From assembly GCA_934148875.1 (NCBI GenBank), contig CAKPDJ010000007.1:1-45286 (forward strand): a stretch of 45,286 nt of DNA. The letters are read 5' to 3'. Positions within the stretch are counted from its first letter, which is position 1. Each line of letters begins with the position of its first letter. Positions 22,524 through 30,389 of this stretch are shown here, in pieces. The translations under genes were made by a program, and so were the position numbers. Source of the stretch: an uncultured Bacilli bacterium. Lineage in GTDB: Bacteria; Bacillota_I; Bacilli_A; RF39; UBA660. Under the pieces are notes generated by a model. It was not told the DNA's origin. It searched no databases and saw only the letters and a program-made list of their open reading frames with translations.

Positions 22524-22927
22524 ATGAATGAAACTTATAAATTTTTAAAAGAAAATACCAAAGTAAATTATGTATCTACAATTAATGATGGAAAACCAAG
22601 TTGTAGGCCATTTAGAAATTCAATTATGGTTGATAATAAGATATATGCTATTACTAATAAACATAAAAATGTATCTAAATAAATTGAAAAAAATAATAAT
22701 GTTTGTATGGTAGCGTATGATGATGAAAAATGAATAAGAATTAATTGTGAATTAGTAGATGATAGTGAAAATATAAAAATTAAACAAACTGTTATTGATG
22801 AATTTGATTGGTCAATTGAAACAGGTTATACACTTGATAATCCAGAATTCCAAGTGTTGTATATGACCAATGAGAATCCACAATTTATGATGCCGAAGGA
22901 AAAGTTTTAGAAACTTATACATTCTAA
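22524..22927 (+). pseudogene. Pyridoxamine-phosphate-oxidase-like protein, decayed
   Basis: ATG 22524 opens MNETYKFLKENTKVNYVSTI, then DGKPSCRPFRNSIM, the flavin-binding start of the PPOX-like split-barrel family. The frame is broken by TAA where a Gln is expected (SK-stop-IEKNNNVCM), by TGA where Trp is expected (DEK-stop-IRINCEL), and by a frameshift near 22885 before DAEGKVLETYTF. The three lesions show the gene is dead. Confidence 0.8.
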
Positions 22928-22949
22928 AATATTAAAATTTATTTAAATT

Positions 22950-22974
22950 GAACACAGAAATGTGTTCTTTTTTT
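22950..22974 (+). terminator. Terminator after the PPOX pseudogene
   Basis: GAACACA-gaaa-TGTGTTC is followed by seven T. It is intact although the gene is dead. Confidence 0.85.
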
Positions 22975-22998
22975 GTACTTAATTATAATAAGAATTTA

Positions 22999-23091
22999 AT
23001 GCGTTACAAGGTATTAATTTTTGATATTGATGCTCTTTTCCATAAAAAATATATTAATCAATTAAATATTATTAAATTCTGTACTATTTAA
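22999..23091 (+). pseudogene. HAD-like N-terminal fragment (30 codons)
   Basis: MRYKVLIFDIDALF is the start of a HAD hydrolase (usually FDIDGTL), followed by an unrelated short tail and TAA. No ribosome binding site is clear. It is a remnant. Confidence 0.5.
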
Positions 23092-23131
23092 GTGAAAACT
23101 TGTTAGTTTACTATTCATATTTTAGAAATGT

Positions 23132-23160
23132 AATCAGGCTTTAAATAGTCTGATTTTTTT
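23132..23160 (+). terminator. Terminator hairpin before the second nifS
   Basis: AATCAGgCT-ttaaat-AGtCTGATT is followed by T5. It insulates the operon downstream. Confidence 0.7.
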
Positions 23161-23197
23161 AAATTTTTAACTCAACCTCAACTCTAGTTCTAAATTA

Positions 23198-23226
23198 TTT
23201 ACATTTTTATTTTGTATAGATATAAT
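23198..23226 (+). promoter_or_regulatory. Sigma-A promoter of the second nifS operon
   Basis: TTTACA, 17 nt and TATAAT stand upstream of AGGAGG and ATG 23250. Confidence 0.8.
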
Positions 23227-23249
23227 TTAGAAGTTGATAGGAGGTAGTT

Positions 23250-24362
23250 ATGATTTATTTAGATTATGCTGCTAATACTCCTGTAGATAAAAGAGTGTTA
23301 GATAAATTTAATGAAATAACTTTAAAATACTGTGGTAACCCTAATAGTTTGCATGAAGCTGGTATTAGTGCTAAGGAAGAAATAGATGATGCAAGTAAGG
23401 TAATTGCTGATTATTTTAATACGGATAAAAATAATATTATATATACAAGTGGTTCAAGTGAAGCAAATAACTTAGTGGTAAAAGGAGTATGTGAAAGATA
23501 TAAAGATATTGGAAAACATATTATTATTTCGGAAGTTGAACATTCTAGTATTGTAGCTCCATGTAATTACTTAGCTTCTAATGGATATGAAGTATCAATT
23601 GTTCCTCTTAATAGTGATGGACAAGTTGATTTAGAAGTATTAAAAGAAGAATTAAGAAGTGATACTGTTTTAGTTAGTATATGTAGTGTTGATTCTGAAC
23701 TTGGTACTATTCAACCTATTAGTGATATAGTTAAAATAGTTAAAAGTAATTCTAATGCTATTATTCATACTGATGCTACTCAAGCTATTGGTAAAGTTAA
23801 TATTGATTATAGTGGTGTTGACTTTTTAACTTTTGCTTCTCATAAATTTTTTGGATTCAATGGTATTGGTGCTTTAATTAATTTTAATAATAAGAAGTTA
23901 GTTCCATTAATTCATGGTGGTAAATCAACTACTATTTATAGAAGTGGAACTCCAGTTACTGCTAATTGTGTAGCTTTAGCTTATGCTTTAGGGTTAGCTA
24001 CTAGAGATTTAAGTGAGAGACTAAATTATATTAAAACACTTAAAGAATATATAATTAATGAACTTGTCATTATTCCTAGTATTCATATAAATACACCTAG
24101 TAATAGTATTGTTAGTACTATAAACTTTAGTATTCCTAATGCAGATAAAATAGTTGATAGATTATATGATAGAGGAATATGTGTTTCTAAACAATCTGCT
24201 TGTTCACTTGGTACAAGTCCTAGTAAATCAGTTTTAGCTATAACTAGAAATGAAGATTTAGCTAGAAATTCTATTAGAATTAGTTTATCTCATGTTACTA
24301 CTATGAAAGAATTAGAAGAATTTATAAAGATTTTAAAGGAGATAGTAAATGAAAATAATTAG
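23250..24362 (+). CDS. Cysteine desulfurase (NifS/IscS-like), copy 2
   Basis: The 370-aa protein is a paralogue of the 12850 gene (shared: KGVCERYK, VSICSVDSE, GGKSTTIYRSGTP). It has NPNSLHEAG, HTDATQAIGK, the PLP lysine in SHKFFG and the active-site loop SACSLGTSPSKSV with a single Cys, the usual form. It overlaps the thioredoxin-like gene by 14 nt, and that gene overlaps a CcdA/DsbD-like membrane gene, so its sulfur or cysteine chemistry is tied to thiol redox proteins rather than to TtcA. Confidence 0.9.
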   Translation: MIYLDYAANTPVDKRVLDKFNEITLKYCGNPNSLHEAGISAKEEIDDASKVIADYFNTDKNNIIYTSGSSEANNLVVKGVCERYKDIGKHIIISEVEHSSIVAPCNYLASNGYEVSIVPLNSDGQVDLEVLKEELRSDTVLVSICSVDSELGTIQPISDIVKIVKSNSNAIIHTDATQAIGKVNIDYSGVDFLTFASHKFFGFNGIGALINFNNKKLVPLIHGGKSTTIYRSGTPVTANCVALAYALGLATRDLSERLNYIKTLKEYIINELVIIPSIHINTPSNSIVSTINFSIPNADKIVDRLYDRGICVSKQSACSLGTSPSKSVLAITRNEDLARNSIRISLSHVTTMKELEEFIKILKEIVNENN

Positions 24363-24606
24363 AATAAATGCGATGTGGTGTCCAGGATGTTTGATATCAA
24401 AAAGAATATGGAAAGAAATAGAAAAGGAATATCCTAATTATGAATATATTGATTACGATTATGATCTTGATAGTGATATAGTAGAAAAATATAATATTGG
24501 TGATATTGTACCATGTGTGATTGTTTTAGATGGTAATTCAGAAATAAAAAGAATAGTTGGCGAAAAAAGTAAAAAAGAAATATTGAAAGAATTAGAGGAA
24601 ATTTAA
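24349..24606 (+). CDS. Thioredoxin-like protein (WCPGC)
   Basis: This 85-aa mini-thioredoxin has the redox motif MWCPGC at residues 9-14 and the cis-Pro segment DIVPCVIVLDG. There is no signal peptide, so it acts in the cytoplasm. The Cys after the cis-Pro (VPC) is unusual. It overlaps the desulfurase upstream and shares one base with the membrane gene downstream, so the three are made together. It could pass electrons to the membrane protein or reduce the desulfurase persulfide. Confidence 0.8.
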   Translation: MKIIRINAMWCPGCLISKRIWKEIEKEYPNYEYIDYDYDLDSDIVEKYNIGDIVPCVIVLDGNSEIKRIVGEKSKKEILKELEEI

Positions 24607-25796
24607 TGAAGAGAGTAGTTAAAATTTTATTATTAATTTTATTAATAGTACCATTTAATGTGTTTGCATATAGTAGTGATTATAAAGATGTTGTAGCACC
24701 TATTATTGGTACTAAGATTGATGATAATAAAATTAATTTGTATTTATTTAAGGGTGATGGTTGTCCTCATTGTGCCCAAGAAGAAAAATGGTTAAAAGAG
24801 ATAAAAACTAAATATAAGGACTATTTGAATGTTTATGAATTTGAAGTTTGGTACAATAAAGAAAATAGTAATTATTTAAGTGAAGTTCGTAATGCACTTG
24901 GTGATACTAAATCTCGTGGGGTGCCTTATACAGTTATAGGTAATAGTTATTTTGCAGGCTATTCTGAAGCAATAGGTTCAAGAATTGAAAGCAAAATTAA
25001 AGAATATGTTCAATTTGATGAAGATGCTTCCTCAAACACTAATACTGATAGTGCTGATATACCAGTTCTTGGTAAAGTTGATATGAAAAAAGTTTCCATA
25101 CCATTAGTGGCAGTTGTATTAGGTTTTATTGATGGATTTAATCCATGTGCAATGTGGATATTATTACTATTAATTAATATGTGTATAATGGCTAAAGATA
25201 AAAAGAAAATGAAAGTAATTGGATTAACTTTTGTGTTGGTATCAGGATTAATTTATTTTTTATCTATGCTAGGAATTGGTTTTATATTAGATTTAACTAC
25301 AGTTATATATATTAGAACTATTATTGCTTGTTTGGCTATTATTTTGGGTATTTATAATTTGTATGTTTATATTAAAACTAGAAAAGATACTGGATGTCAT
25401 GTAGTAGATAAAAATAAAAGAAAAAATATTATTACTAAAATAAATAAAATTCTAGAAAACAATAGTCTTGTTTTGATGGCTCTTGGTACTAGTTTACTTG
25501 CTGTATCAGTTAATTTAATTGAACTTGCTTGTTCACTTGGTTTTCCTACTATATTTTTAGAGATTTTGTCTTTAAATAATATTCATGGTTTAGCTAAAAT
25601 ACTTTATTTATTAATATATATATTATTTTATATAATAGATGATTTAGTAGTTTTAATTTTGTCTATTAAAGCATTTGAAGCTAAAGGAATAAGTACTAAA
25701 TATAATAAATATGTTAATTTAATAGGTGGAATACTAATGCTTATAATGGGAGTGTTACTAATATTTAAACCAGAGTGGGTAATGCTTAATTTTTAA
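24606..25796 (+). CDS. Membrane thiol-redox protein: thioredoxin-like domain plus CcdA/DsbD-like helices
   Basis: This 396-aa protein has a signal-like helix (1-21), a thioredoxin-like domain with the motif GCPHC (about 54) and the cis-Pro segment RGVPYTVIG, a Ser/Asn linker, and six hydrophobic segments. The membrane part has FIDGFNPCAMW and LIELACSLGFP, matching the paired Cys of CcdA/DsbD that move electrons across the membrane. The order (outer thioredoxin, then membrane part) is the reverse of the DsbD C-terminal arrangement. It probably supplies reducing power to the cell surface from the WCPGC thioredoxin next to it. Confidence 0.8.
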   Translation: MKRVVKILLLILLIVPFNVFAYSSDYKDVVAPIIGTKIDDNKINLYLFKGDGCPHCAQEEKWLKEIKTKYKDYLNVYEFEVWYNKENSNYLSEVRNALGDTKSRGVPYTVIGNSYFAGYSEAIGSRIESKIKEYVQFDEDASSNTNTDSADIPVLGKVDMKKVSIPLVAVVLGFIDGFNPCAMWILLLLINMCIMAKDKKKMKVIGLTFVLVSGLIYFLSMLGIGFILDLTTVIYIRTIIACLAIILGIYNLYVYIKTRKDTGCHVVDKNKRKNIITKINKILENNSLVLMALGTSLLAVSVNLIELACSLGFPTIFLEILSLNNIHGLAKILYLLIYILFYIIDDLVVLILSIKAFEAKGISTKYNKYVNLIGGILMLIMGVLLIFKPEWVMLNF

Positions 25797-25891
25797 TATT
25801 ATAGTAATTTTATAAATTGCTTGGTTATTTTTATTCAAAAGTAAAAATTTACTGGATGATTATTATAAATTGCTTTTGATTATGACTTGGT

Positions 25892-25919
25892 AAAGAGAAA
25901 ATTAGCTCTTTGCCTTTTT
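25892..25919 (+). terminator. Terminator of the second nifS operon
   Basis: AAAGAG-aaaattag-CTCTTT is followed by gccTTTTTATTTT. It sits about 95 nt after the stop. Confidence 0.6.
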
Positions 25920-25954
25920 ATTTTATTATTAATATAATTGTAACCGGTGGTTTA

Positions 25955-27481
25955 ATGGAAAAGAAAATTTGTGGTTATTATTTAGATAAGCAACAATTAG
26001 ATATAGTTTATGATGATAGTAAATATCTTTTAGTTGTAGCTGGAGCTGGAAGTGGTAAAACTTTAACTATTTTAGGAAAAATATATTATTTAGTGGAGGA
26101 AAAGAAAATAAACCCTAACGATATATTGTGTATATCTTTTACTAAAGCTAGTGCTAATAGTTTGAAAGATAAGATAAAAAAAGAATTTAATTATTCAATG
26201 CCAGTATATACATTTCATAAATTATCATTAGAAATATTAAAAGAAAGTAATAATAATTATGATATAGCTGATAGTAATACATTAGAAAATATCATTCATG
26301 AATTTTTTAGTATTAGTATTTTAGAACATTCTAATTATATAAAAATAATATTTAAGTATTTTAATTTAAAATGTAAAGGCAATATAATAAAAAAATATAG
26401 AGATTTTTATAGTTATAATTATCAACAAATAGAGTTACTTGAAAAATTATTAGCTACTTTTTTACATCTATTTAAGTGTAATAATTATAAATTGATTGAT
26501 TTTAATAAATTTTTAAAACAGGTAAGTAGAACTTTTTCATATAAGAAGTATATACATGAAAAGAGTTTCTTGATTTTAGCTTTGAACTTTTATCTTCAAT
26601 ATCAAGAATATTTAGTGGCTAATAAAGAAATTGATTTTGATGATATGATTTATTATGCAACTGATTATATAAAGGAAAATGGTATTAATAAAAAGTTTAA
26701 GTATGTAATTATTGATGAATATCAGGATACATCTTATGTTAGATTTTGTTTAGTTAAAGAAATATTAAATGCTTGTGGTGGTAATTTAATGGTTGTTGGA
26801 GATGACTTTCAATCTATTTATAGATTTACTGGATGTGATGTTTCTTTGTTTTTAAATTTTCAGGAATATTTTAATGATGCTAAAATAATGAAAATAGAAA
26901 ATACTTATCGTAATAGTCAAGAACTAATAAAGATAGCAGGTGATTTTGTTATGAAAAATCCAAAACAAATAAAGAAGAACTTACATTCTACTAAATGCTT
27001 AGATAATCCTGTTAAAATTATTTATTATGATTCAATTACGGTGGAATTTAAAAAACTTATTGAAGAAATATATTTGCAAACTAATAAACCTATTTTAGTA
27101 TTAGGTAGAAATAATAAAGATATTAATTTAATACTTGATAGTGAAATTACTTTAGTATCTGGTGATAAGTTAGTTTATAAAAATAATAAAAATATTGACT
27201 TACATTATATGACTGTTCATAAATCTAAAGGACTGGAAGAAGAAAATGTTATTATAATAAATCTAGAAAATAATTTTTTAGGTTTTCCTAACCAAATTAA
27301 AGATGATAAAATTTTAAGATTAGTTTCGAGGCAGTTTGAAAAATATCCTTATAGTGAAGAAAGAAGATTATTTTATGTTGCTTTAACGAGAACTAAAAAT
27401 TATGTTTATTTATTAGTTCCTAACAAAAATAAGTCTATATTTATTACGGAACTTGAGTACATGATAGACAAAAATGGTTAA
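25955..27481 (+). CDS. UvrD/Rep-family DNA helicase, short form
   Basis: This 508-aa superfamily 1 helicase has AGAGSGKT near residue 27, FTKASANSLKDK, IIDEYQDTS, VGDDFQSIYRFTG, ENTYRNSQELI, TVHKSKGLEEENV and ERRLFYVALTRTK. All core motifs are intact. At 508 aa it is shorter than UvrD or PcrA (about 700), having small 1B and 2B inserts. The start was moved to ATG 25955 (MEKKICGYYLDKQQ), which has GGTGG upstream. It unwinds DNA in repair or fork restart; the exact branch is unclear. Confidence 0.85.
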   Translation: MEKKICGYYLDKQQLDIVYDDSKYLLVVAGAGSGKTLTILGKIYYLVEEKKINPNDILCISFTKASANSLKDKIKKEFNYSMPVYTFHKLSLEILKESNNNYDIADSNTLENIIHEFFSISILEHSNYIKIIFKYFNLKCKGNIIKKYRDFYSYNYQQIELLEKLLATFLHLFKCNNYKLIDFNKFLKQVSRTFSYKKYIHEKSFLILALNFYLQYQEYLVANKEIDFDDMIYYATDYIKENGINKKFKYVIIDEYQDTSYVRFCLVKEILNACGGNLMVVGDDFQSIYRFTGCDVSLFLNFQEYFNDAKIMKIENTYRNSQELIKIAGDFVMKNPKQIKKNLHSTKCLDNPVKIIYYDSITVEFKKLIEEIYLQTNKPILVLGRNNKDINLILDSEITLVSGDKLVYKNNKNIDLHYMTVHKSKGLEEENVIIINLENNFLGFPNQIKDDKILRLVSRQFEKYPYSEERRLFYVALTRTKNYVYLLVPNKNKSIFITELEYMIDKNG

Positions 27482-27516
27482 TTATGATATAATATGCCAC
27501 GTTTGGAAGTGATATT

Positions 27517-28047
27517 ATGCAAATATCGATTGGAAATTTAATGATTACTAGTTTTTGTAGTGAAAATATGGCACATCAAAGATTTAGATTTGATTTAGCT
27601 AAGGATGATGCTATTTATGAATTTGTTTCTACTTCAATAGCTAGAGATTTAGATTTATGTGATGGTGATGATCAAATTAAACTTAATCATTCTTATATAA
27701 TTCAAGATCATGAAACATTAGTTGGTTATATTTATACAAAAGAAATTTCTGAAAAAGATGGCATAGTTGAATTAAGATATGCTGTTCATCCTGAATATAG
27801 GAGATTGGGATTTTTAGGGTATTCAGATGTTAATAGAAAAGGTTATGGTCAACAAATATTAGAAGAATGCTCTAATTATTTATTTAATTTTAATGGTATT
27901 AATAGTATAGATTTACATATTCGTAAGGATAATGATGCTAGTATAGGTTGTGCTAAAAAGGCTAAATATAAATGTATTGGTGAAAATAATGATGAATACT
28001 ATTATATCTATAGACGTTCTAGAGGTGATTTTAATCATGAAAGCTAA
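27517..28047 (+). CDS. GNAT-family N-acetyltransferase, tandem copy 1
   Basis: This 176-aa protein has the GNAT core: LVGYIYTKE strand, RYAVHPEYRR, then RKGYGQQILEECSNYLF, the acetyl-CoA loop, and SIDLHIRKDNDASIGCAKKAKY. It resembles the next gene closely in layout (NLMITSFCS versus NLTITDYCS), a tandem duplication that has diverged. It overlaps that gene by 11 nt. The substrate is unknown. Confidence 0.82.
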   Translation: MQISIGNLMITSFCSENMAHQRFRFDLAKDDAIYEFVSTSIARDLDLCDGDDQIKLNHSYIIQDHETLVGYIYTKEISEKDGIVELRYAVHPEYRRLGFLGYSDVNRKGYGQQILEECSNYLFNFNGINSIDLHIRKDNDASIGCAKKAKYKCIGENNDEYYYIYRRSRGDFNHES

Positions 28048-28525
28048 AATTAAAAATTTAACTATTACTGATTACTGTTCTACTGACAAAAGAAAGATAC
28101 GTTTTGTTAAAGAAATTACTAGTGATCCATTGGTGTGTCACTTTGTTTCAAGTGTGATGGATGAATGGATTGAGGATTCTGAGGGAACTGATAGACTTTT
28201 AGTGGGTCCAGCATATATTATGGCTGATGATAGAAAATTGATTGGTTTTATTAGATGTGCTTCTTTGGATAATGATGGTATTATGAATTTACATTATGGT
28301 GTTCATCCTGATTTTAGGAGAATGCATTATGGTACGCAAATATTAACAGAAAGCTCAAAATATATATTTGAAAATATGAAAAATGTTAGTGCTATTGAAT
28401 TATATATTAAACAAATAAATAAAGGTAGTGCTAAATGTGCAATTAATGCTAATTTTACTTATGATAGATCAATTCCTTCTAGAAGTGATGACTGTTTAGT
28501 AAATGTTTATACTATGAAAAGATAA
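28037..28525 (+). CDS. GNAT-family N-acetyltransferase, tandem copy 2
   Basis: The 162-aa protein has HYGVHPDFRRMHYGTQILTESSKYIFE, the acetyl-CoA-binding region, and IELYIKQINKGSAKCAINANF at the end. ATG 28037 is used because GAGGTGAT precedes it and the paralogous domain starts there; the longer frame from 27950 lies inside the first GNAT. It is paralogous to and overlaps the gene before it. The Gln/Arg-x-x-Gly-x-Gly/Ala loop is only partly kept (RMHYGT). Confidence 0.8.
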   Translation: MKAKIKNLTITDYCSTDKRKIRFVKEITSDPLVCHFVSSVMDEWIEDSEGTDRLLVGPAYIMADDRKLIGFIRCASLDNDGIMNLHYGVHPDFRRMHYGTQILTESSKYIFENMKNVSAIELYIKQINKGSAKCAINANFTYDRSIPSRSDDCLVNVYTMKR

Positions 28526-28564
28526 TTTTAAGTGATATAATCTTCTTATAATAAGGAGAAGATT

Positions 28565-29362
28565 ATGAATAAATTAGAAAACAAATTAGCTATAGTTACC
28601 GGTGGAGCTATGGGAAATGGTTTAGGTATTACTAAAGTATTTCTTAAATATGGTTGTAGTGTTATTATTTTTGATTATGCGGATAAGATAAAGGAAACAC
28701 TGAAAGAATTAAGAAGTGAGTTTCCTAATGCTACTATTTCAGGATATAAAGTTGATATTAGAGATAATAGTATGGTTAAAGCTTGTGTTGATGCAGTTAT
28801 GGAGAAACATGGTCATATCGATATTCTTGTTAATAATGCAGGAGTATGTAAGTTAGAAACTTTTGAAAAGATGGATGATTCATTAAGAGATTATCATTTT
28901 GATATTAATATTAAAGGTACTTGGAATGTTAGTAAAGCTGTAGTTCCTTATATGAAGAAAAATGATAGTTCTAGTATTATTAATTTATCTAGTGTGACAG
29001 GACCACTTGTTGCAGATAGTGGGGAAGTTGCTTATGCTACTACTAAAGCAGCACTTCTTGGTTTTACTAAATCACTAGCTATGGAGTTAGTAGATGATAA
29101 TATTCGTGTTAATGCTATTATGCCAGGATATATTATGACACCAATGGTTGAGGGAATGAGTAAGGAGACTAATCCTGATAATCCTAGCGAGGTAGTTAAT
29201 GGAATAGCTAGAGGTATTCCTATGAGAAGATTAGGAACAATAGAAGAACTTGGTGAATTGGCTGCATTTTTAGCTAGTAATGAATCAAGTTATATTACGG
29301 GTCAGGGAATAGTAATTGATGGTGGTTCGACACTTCCTGAAACTATGAGTATGGGAGTATAA
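28565..29362 (+). CDS. ucpA: SDR oxidoreductase, UcpA-like
   Basis: This 265-aa short-chain dehydrogenase has the NAD(P) motif TGGAMGNGLG, the NNAG motif, the catalytic Ser in NLSSVTG and YATTK. The C-terminus, GGSTLPETMSMGV, is the distinctive end of UcpA-type proteins. UcpA is a predicted oxidoreductase, linked in E. coli to furan stress; the substrate is unproven. AAGGAG precedes the ATG. Two bases separate it from the DUF3592-like gene. Confidence 0.8.
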   Translation: MNKLENKLAIVTGGAMGNGLGITKVFLKYGCSVIIFDYADKIKETLKELRSEFPNATISGYKVDIRDNSMVKACVDAVMEKHGHIDILVNNAGVCKLETFEKMDDSLRDYHFDINIKGTWNVSKAVVPYMKKNDSSSIINLSSVTGPLVADSGEVAYATTKAALLGFTKSLAMELVDDNIRVNAIMPGYIMTPMVEGMSKETNPDNPSEVVNGIARGIPMRRLGTIEELGELAAFLASNESSYITGQGIVIDGGSTLPETMSMGV

Positions 29363-29364
29363 TT

Positions 29365-30189
29365 ATGTATGATATTAGTACTCAAAATGTAAGAAAAGGG
29401 AAAAATATTTATTTTGTTTTCTTATTTGTTGGTTTTATCTGTTTTGCTTTTGTTGCTTATTATGCTTATACTACTAATCAAAAGGAACAAACTCTTGATT
29501 CTTCTACTATGTCAACAAGGATAGAAATAACTTCTTATGAAAATGATGATGGGGTAACGATGTATTCACCAATATATTATTATGTAGTAGATAATCAAGA
29601 ATATAGCTGTTCTTCTACTAGTTCTTCCAGCGCAATTCCCAGTACCAAAAATGATACCGTCTATTATGAAAAGGCTAATCCTAGTAATTGTATGAGTAAT
29701 TATTCAAAAAATGGGAATAAATTGATGATACCATTTTTTATAGTTTCAATTATTTGTATTGTGGTTTCTATTGTAAATTTTCATAAGATTAATAAAAGGG
29801 TGAAAAAAATTAAGATATTAAATGAAAAGGGAAAACTTGTAAAAAATTTACCATATCGATTAGAAGAAACAAAAATGGTGATAAATAATGTTCCTGTTTT
29901 GAGACCAGTTGTTAATTATCCTTTACCATCTGGAACTATCATTACTTTGTATGGTGATTATAGATATGACAGAAAAACAAATGATAATGGTATGATAGAT
30001 TTAGTAATTGATGAAAAAGATCCTAATAACTATTTTATGGATTATTCTATTAATAGAATAGGAGGAAATTTGGCAAATGATTATTATAGTAGTCAACACG
30101 AATTAAATATATATAATACTCAAATTGATGATATAAATAAAAAAAATAATCTAGGACAAGATATCTATAATCCATCTAGTAAATATTAA
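29365..30189 (+). CDS. DUF3592-like two-helix membrane protein
   Basis: This 274-aa protein has a membrane helix near 16-36, an outer segment with a Ser-rich stretch and the VYYEKANPSNCMSNYS motif, a second helix near 123-143, and a cytoplasmic C-terminal part. The layout and the YYEKANPSNC-type motif are those of DUF3592. The function is unknown. It ends 25 nt before a strong terminator that closes this region ahead of the CRISPR locus. Confidence 0.6.
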   Translation: MYDISTQNVRKGKNIYFVFLFVGFICFAFVAYYAYTTNQKEQTLDSSTMSTRIEITSYENDDGVTMYSPIYYYVVDNQEYSCSSTSSSSAIPSTKNDTVYYEKANPSNCMSNYSKNGNKLMIPFFIVSIICIVVSIVNFHKINKRVKKIKILNEKGKLVKNLPYRLEETKMVINNVPVLRPVVNYPLPSGTIITLYGDYRYDRKTNDNGMIDLVIDEKDPNNYFMDYSINRIGGNLANDYYSSQHELNIYNTQIDDINKKNNLGQDIYNPSSKY

Positions 30190-30213
30190 AAATAAATAAA
30201 GATTATGATAGAT

Positions 30214-30238
30214 GAAATACGTGAGTATTTCTTTTTTT
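30214..30238 (+). terminator. Terminator before the CRISPR-Cas locus
   Basis: GAAATAC-gtga-GTATTTC, a 7-bp stem, is followed by seven T. Confidence 0.85.
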
Positions 30239-30293
30239 GAAAAAATTCTATGATAAAAGTTTTTATTTATTGTTTTCATGATAATAATGGTTA

Positions 30294-30324
30294 TTGTTTA
30301 CTAAATGATAATTTATAGTATAAT
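30294..30324 (+). promoter_or_regulatory. Promoter of cas9
   Basis: TATAAT at 30319-30324 and TTGTTT at 30294-30299 (spacing 19, or TGTTTA with 18) give a moderate promoter. Transcription would start near 30331, only a few bases before the hairpin at 30336-30379. Confidence 0.6.
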
Positions 30325-30335
30325 AAAGTTACAAG

Positions 30336-30379
30336 GCGCTAGTACAGGTCTATTTAATAGTCAGTACTGCGCTTTTTTT
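30336..30379 (+). terminator. Terminator-like attenuator in the cas9 leader
   Basis: GCGC-t-AGTAC (30336-30345) pairs with GTACT-GCGC (30364-30372), a 9-bp stem with one bulged T and an 18-nt loop, followed at once by seven T (30373-30379). The ribosome binding site of cas9 starts at 30380. The hairpin lies between the only visible promoter and cas9. It would either end most transcripts as a 45-50-nt RNA or need to be opened for cas9 to be made. The loop contains TACAGG, complementary to CCTGTA of the CRISPR repeat. Confidence 0.65.
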
Positions 30380-30389
30380 GGAGGTAAAA

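Noticed and set aside
22028..22927. Mycoplasma-type code (TGA as Trp) to rescue the broken genes
   Set aside because: The PPOX gene also has a TAA and a frameshift, the GNAT has a frameshift, and all long genes use TGG for Trp without internal TGA.
30331..30379. A second tracrRNA or anti-repeat in the cas9 leader
   Set aside because: Only six bases (TACAGG) match the anti-repeat, while 33670-33697 is a nearly full anti-repeat with promoter and terminator.
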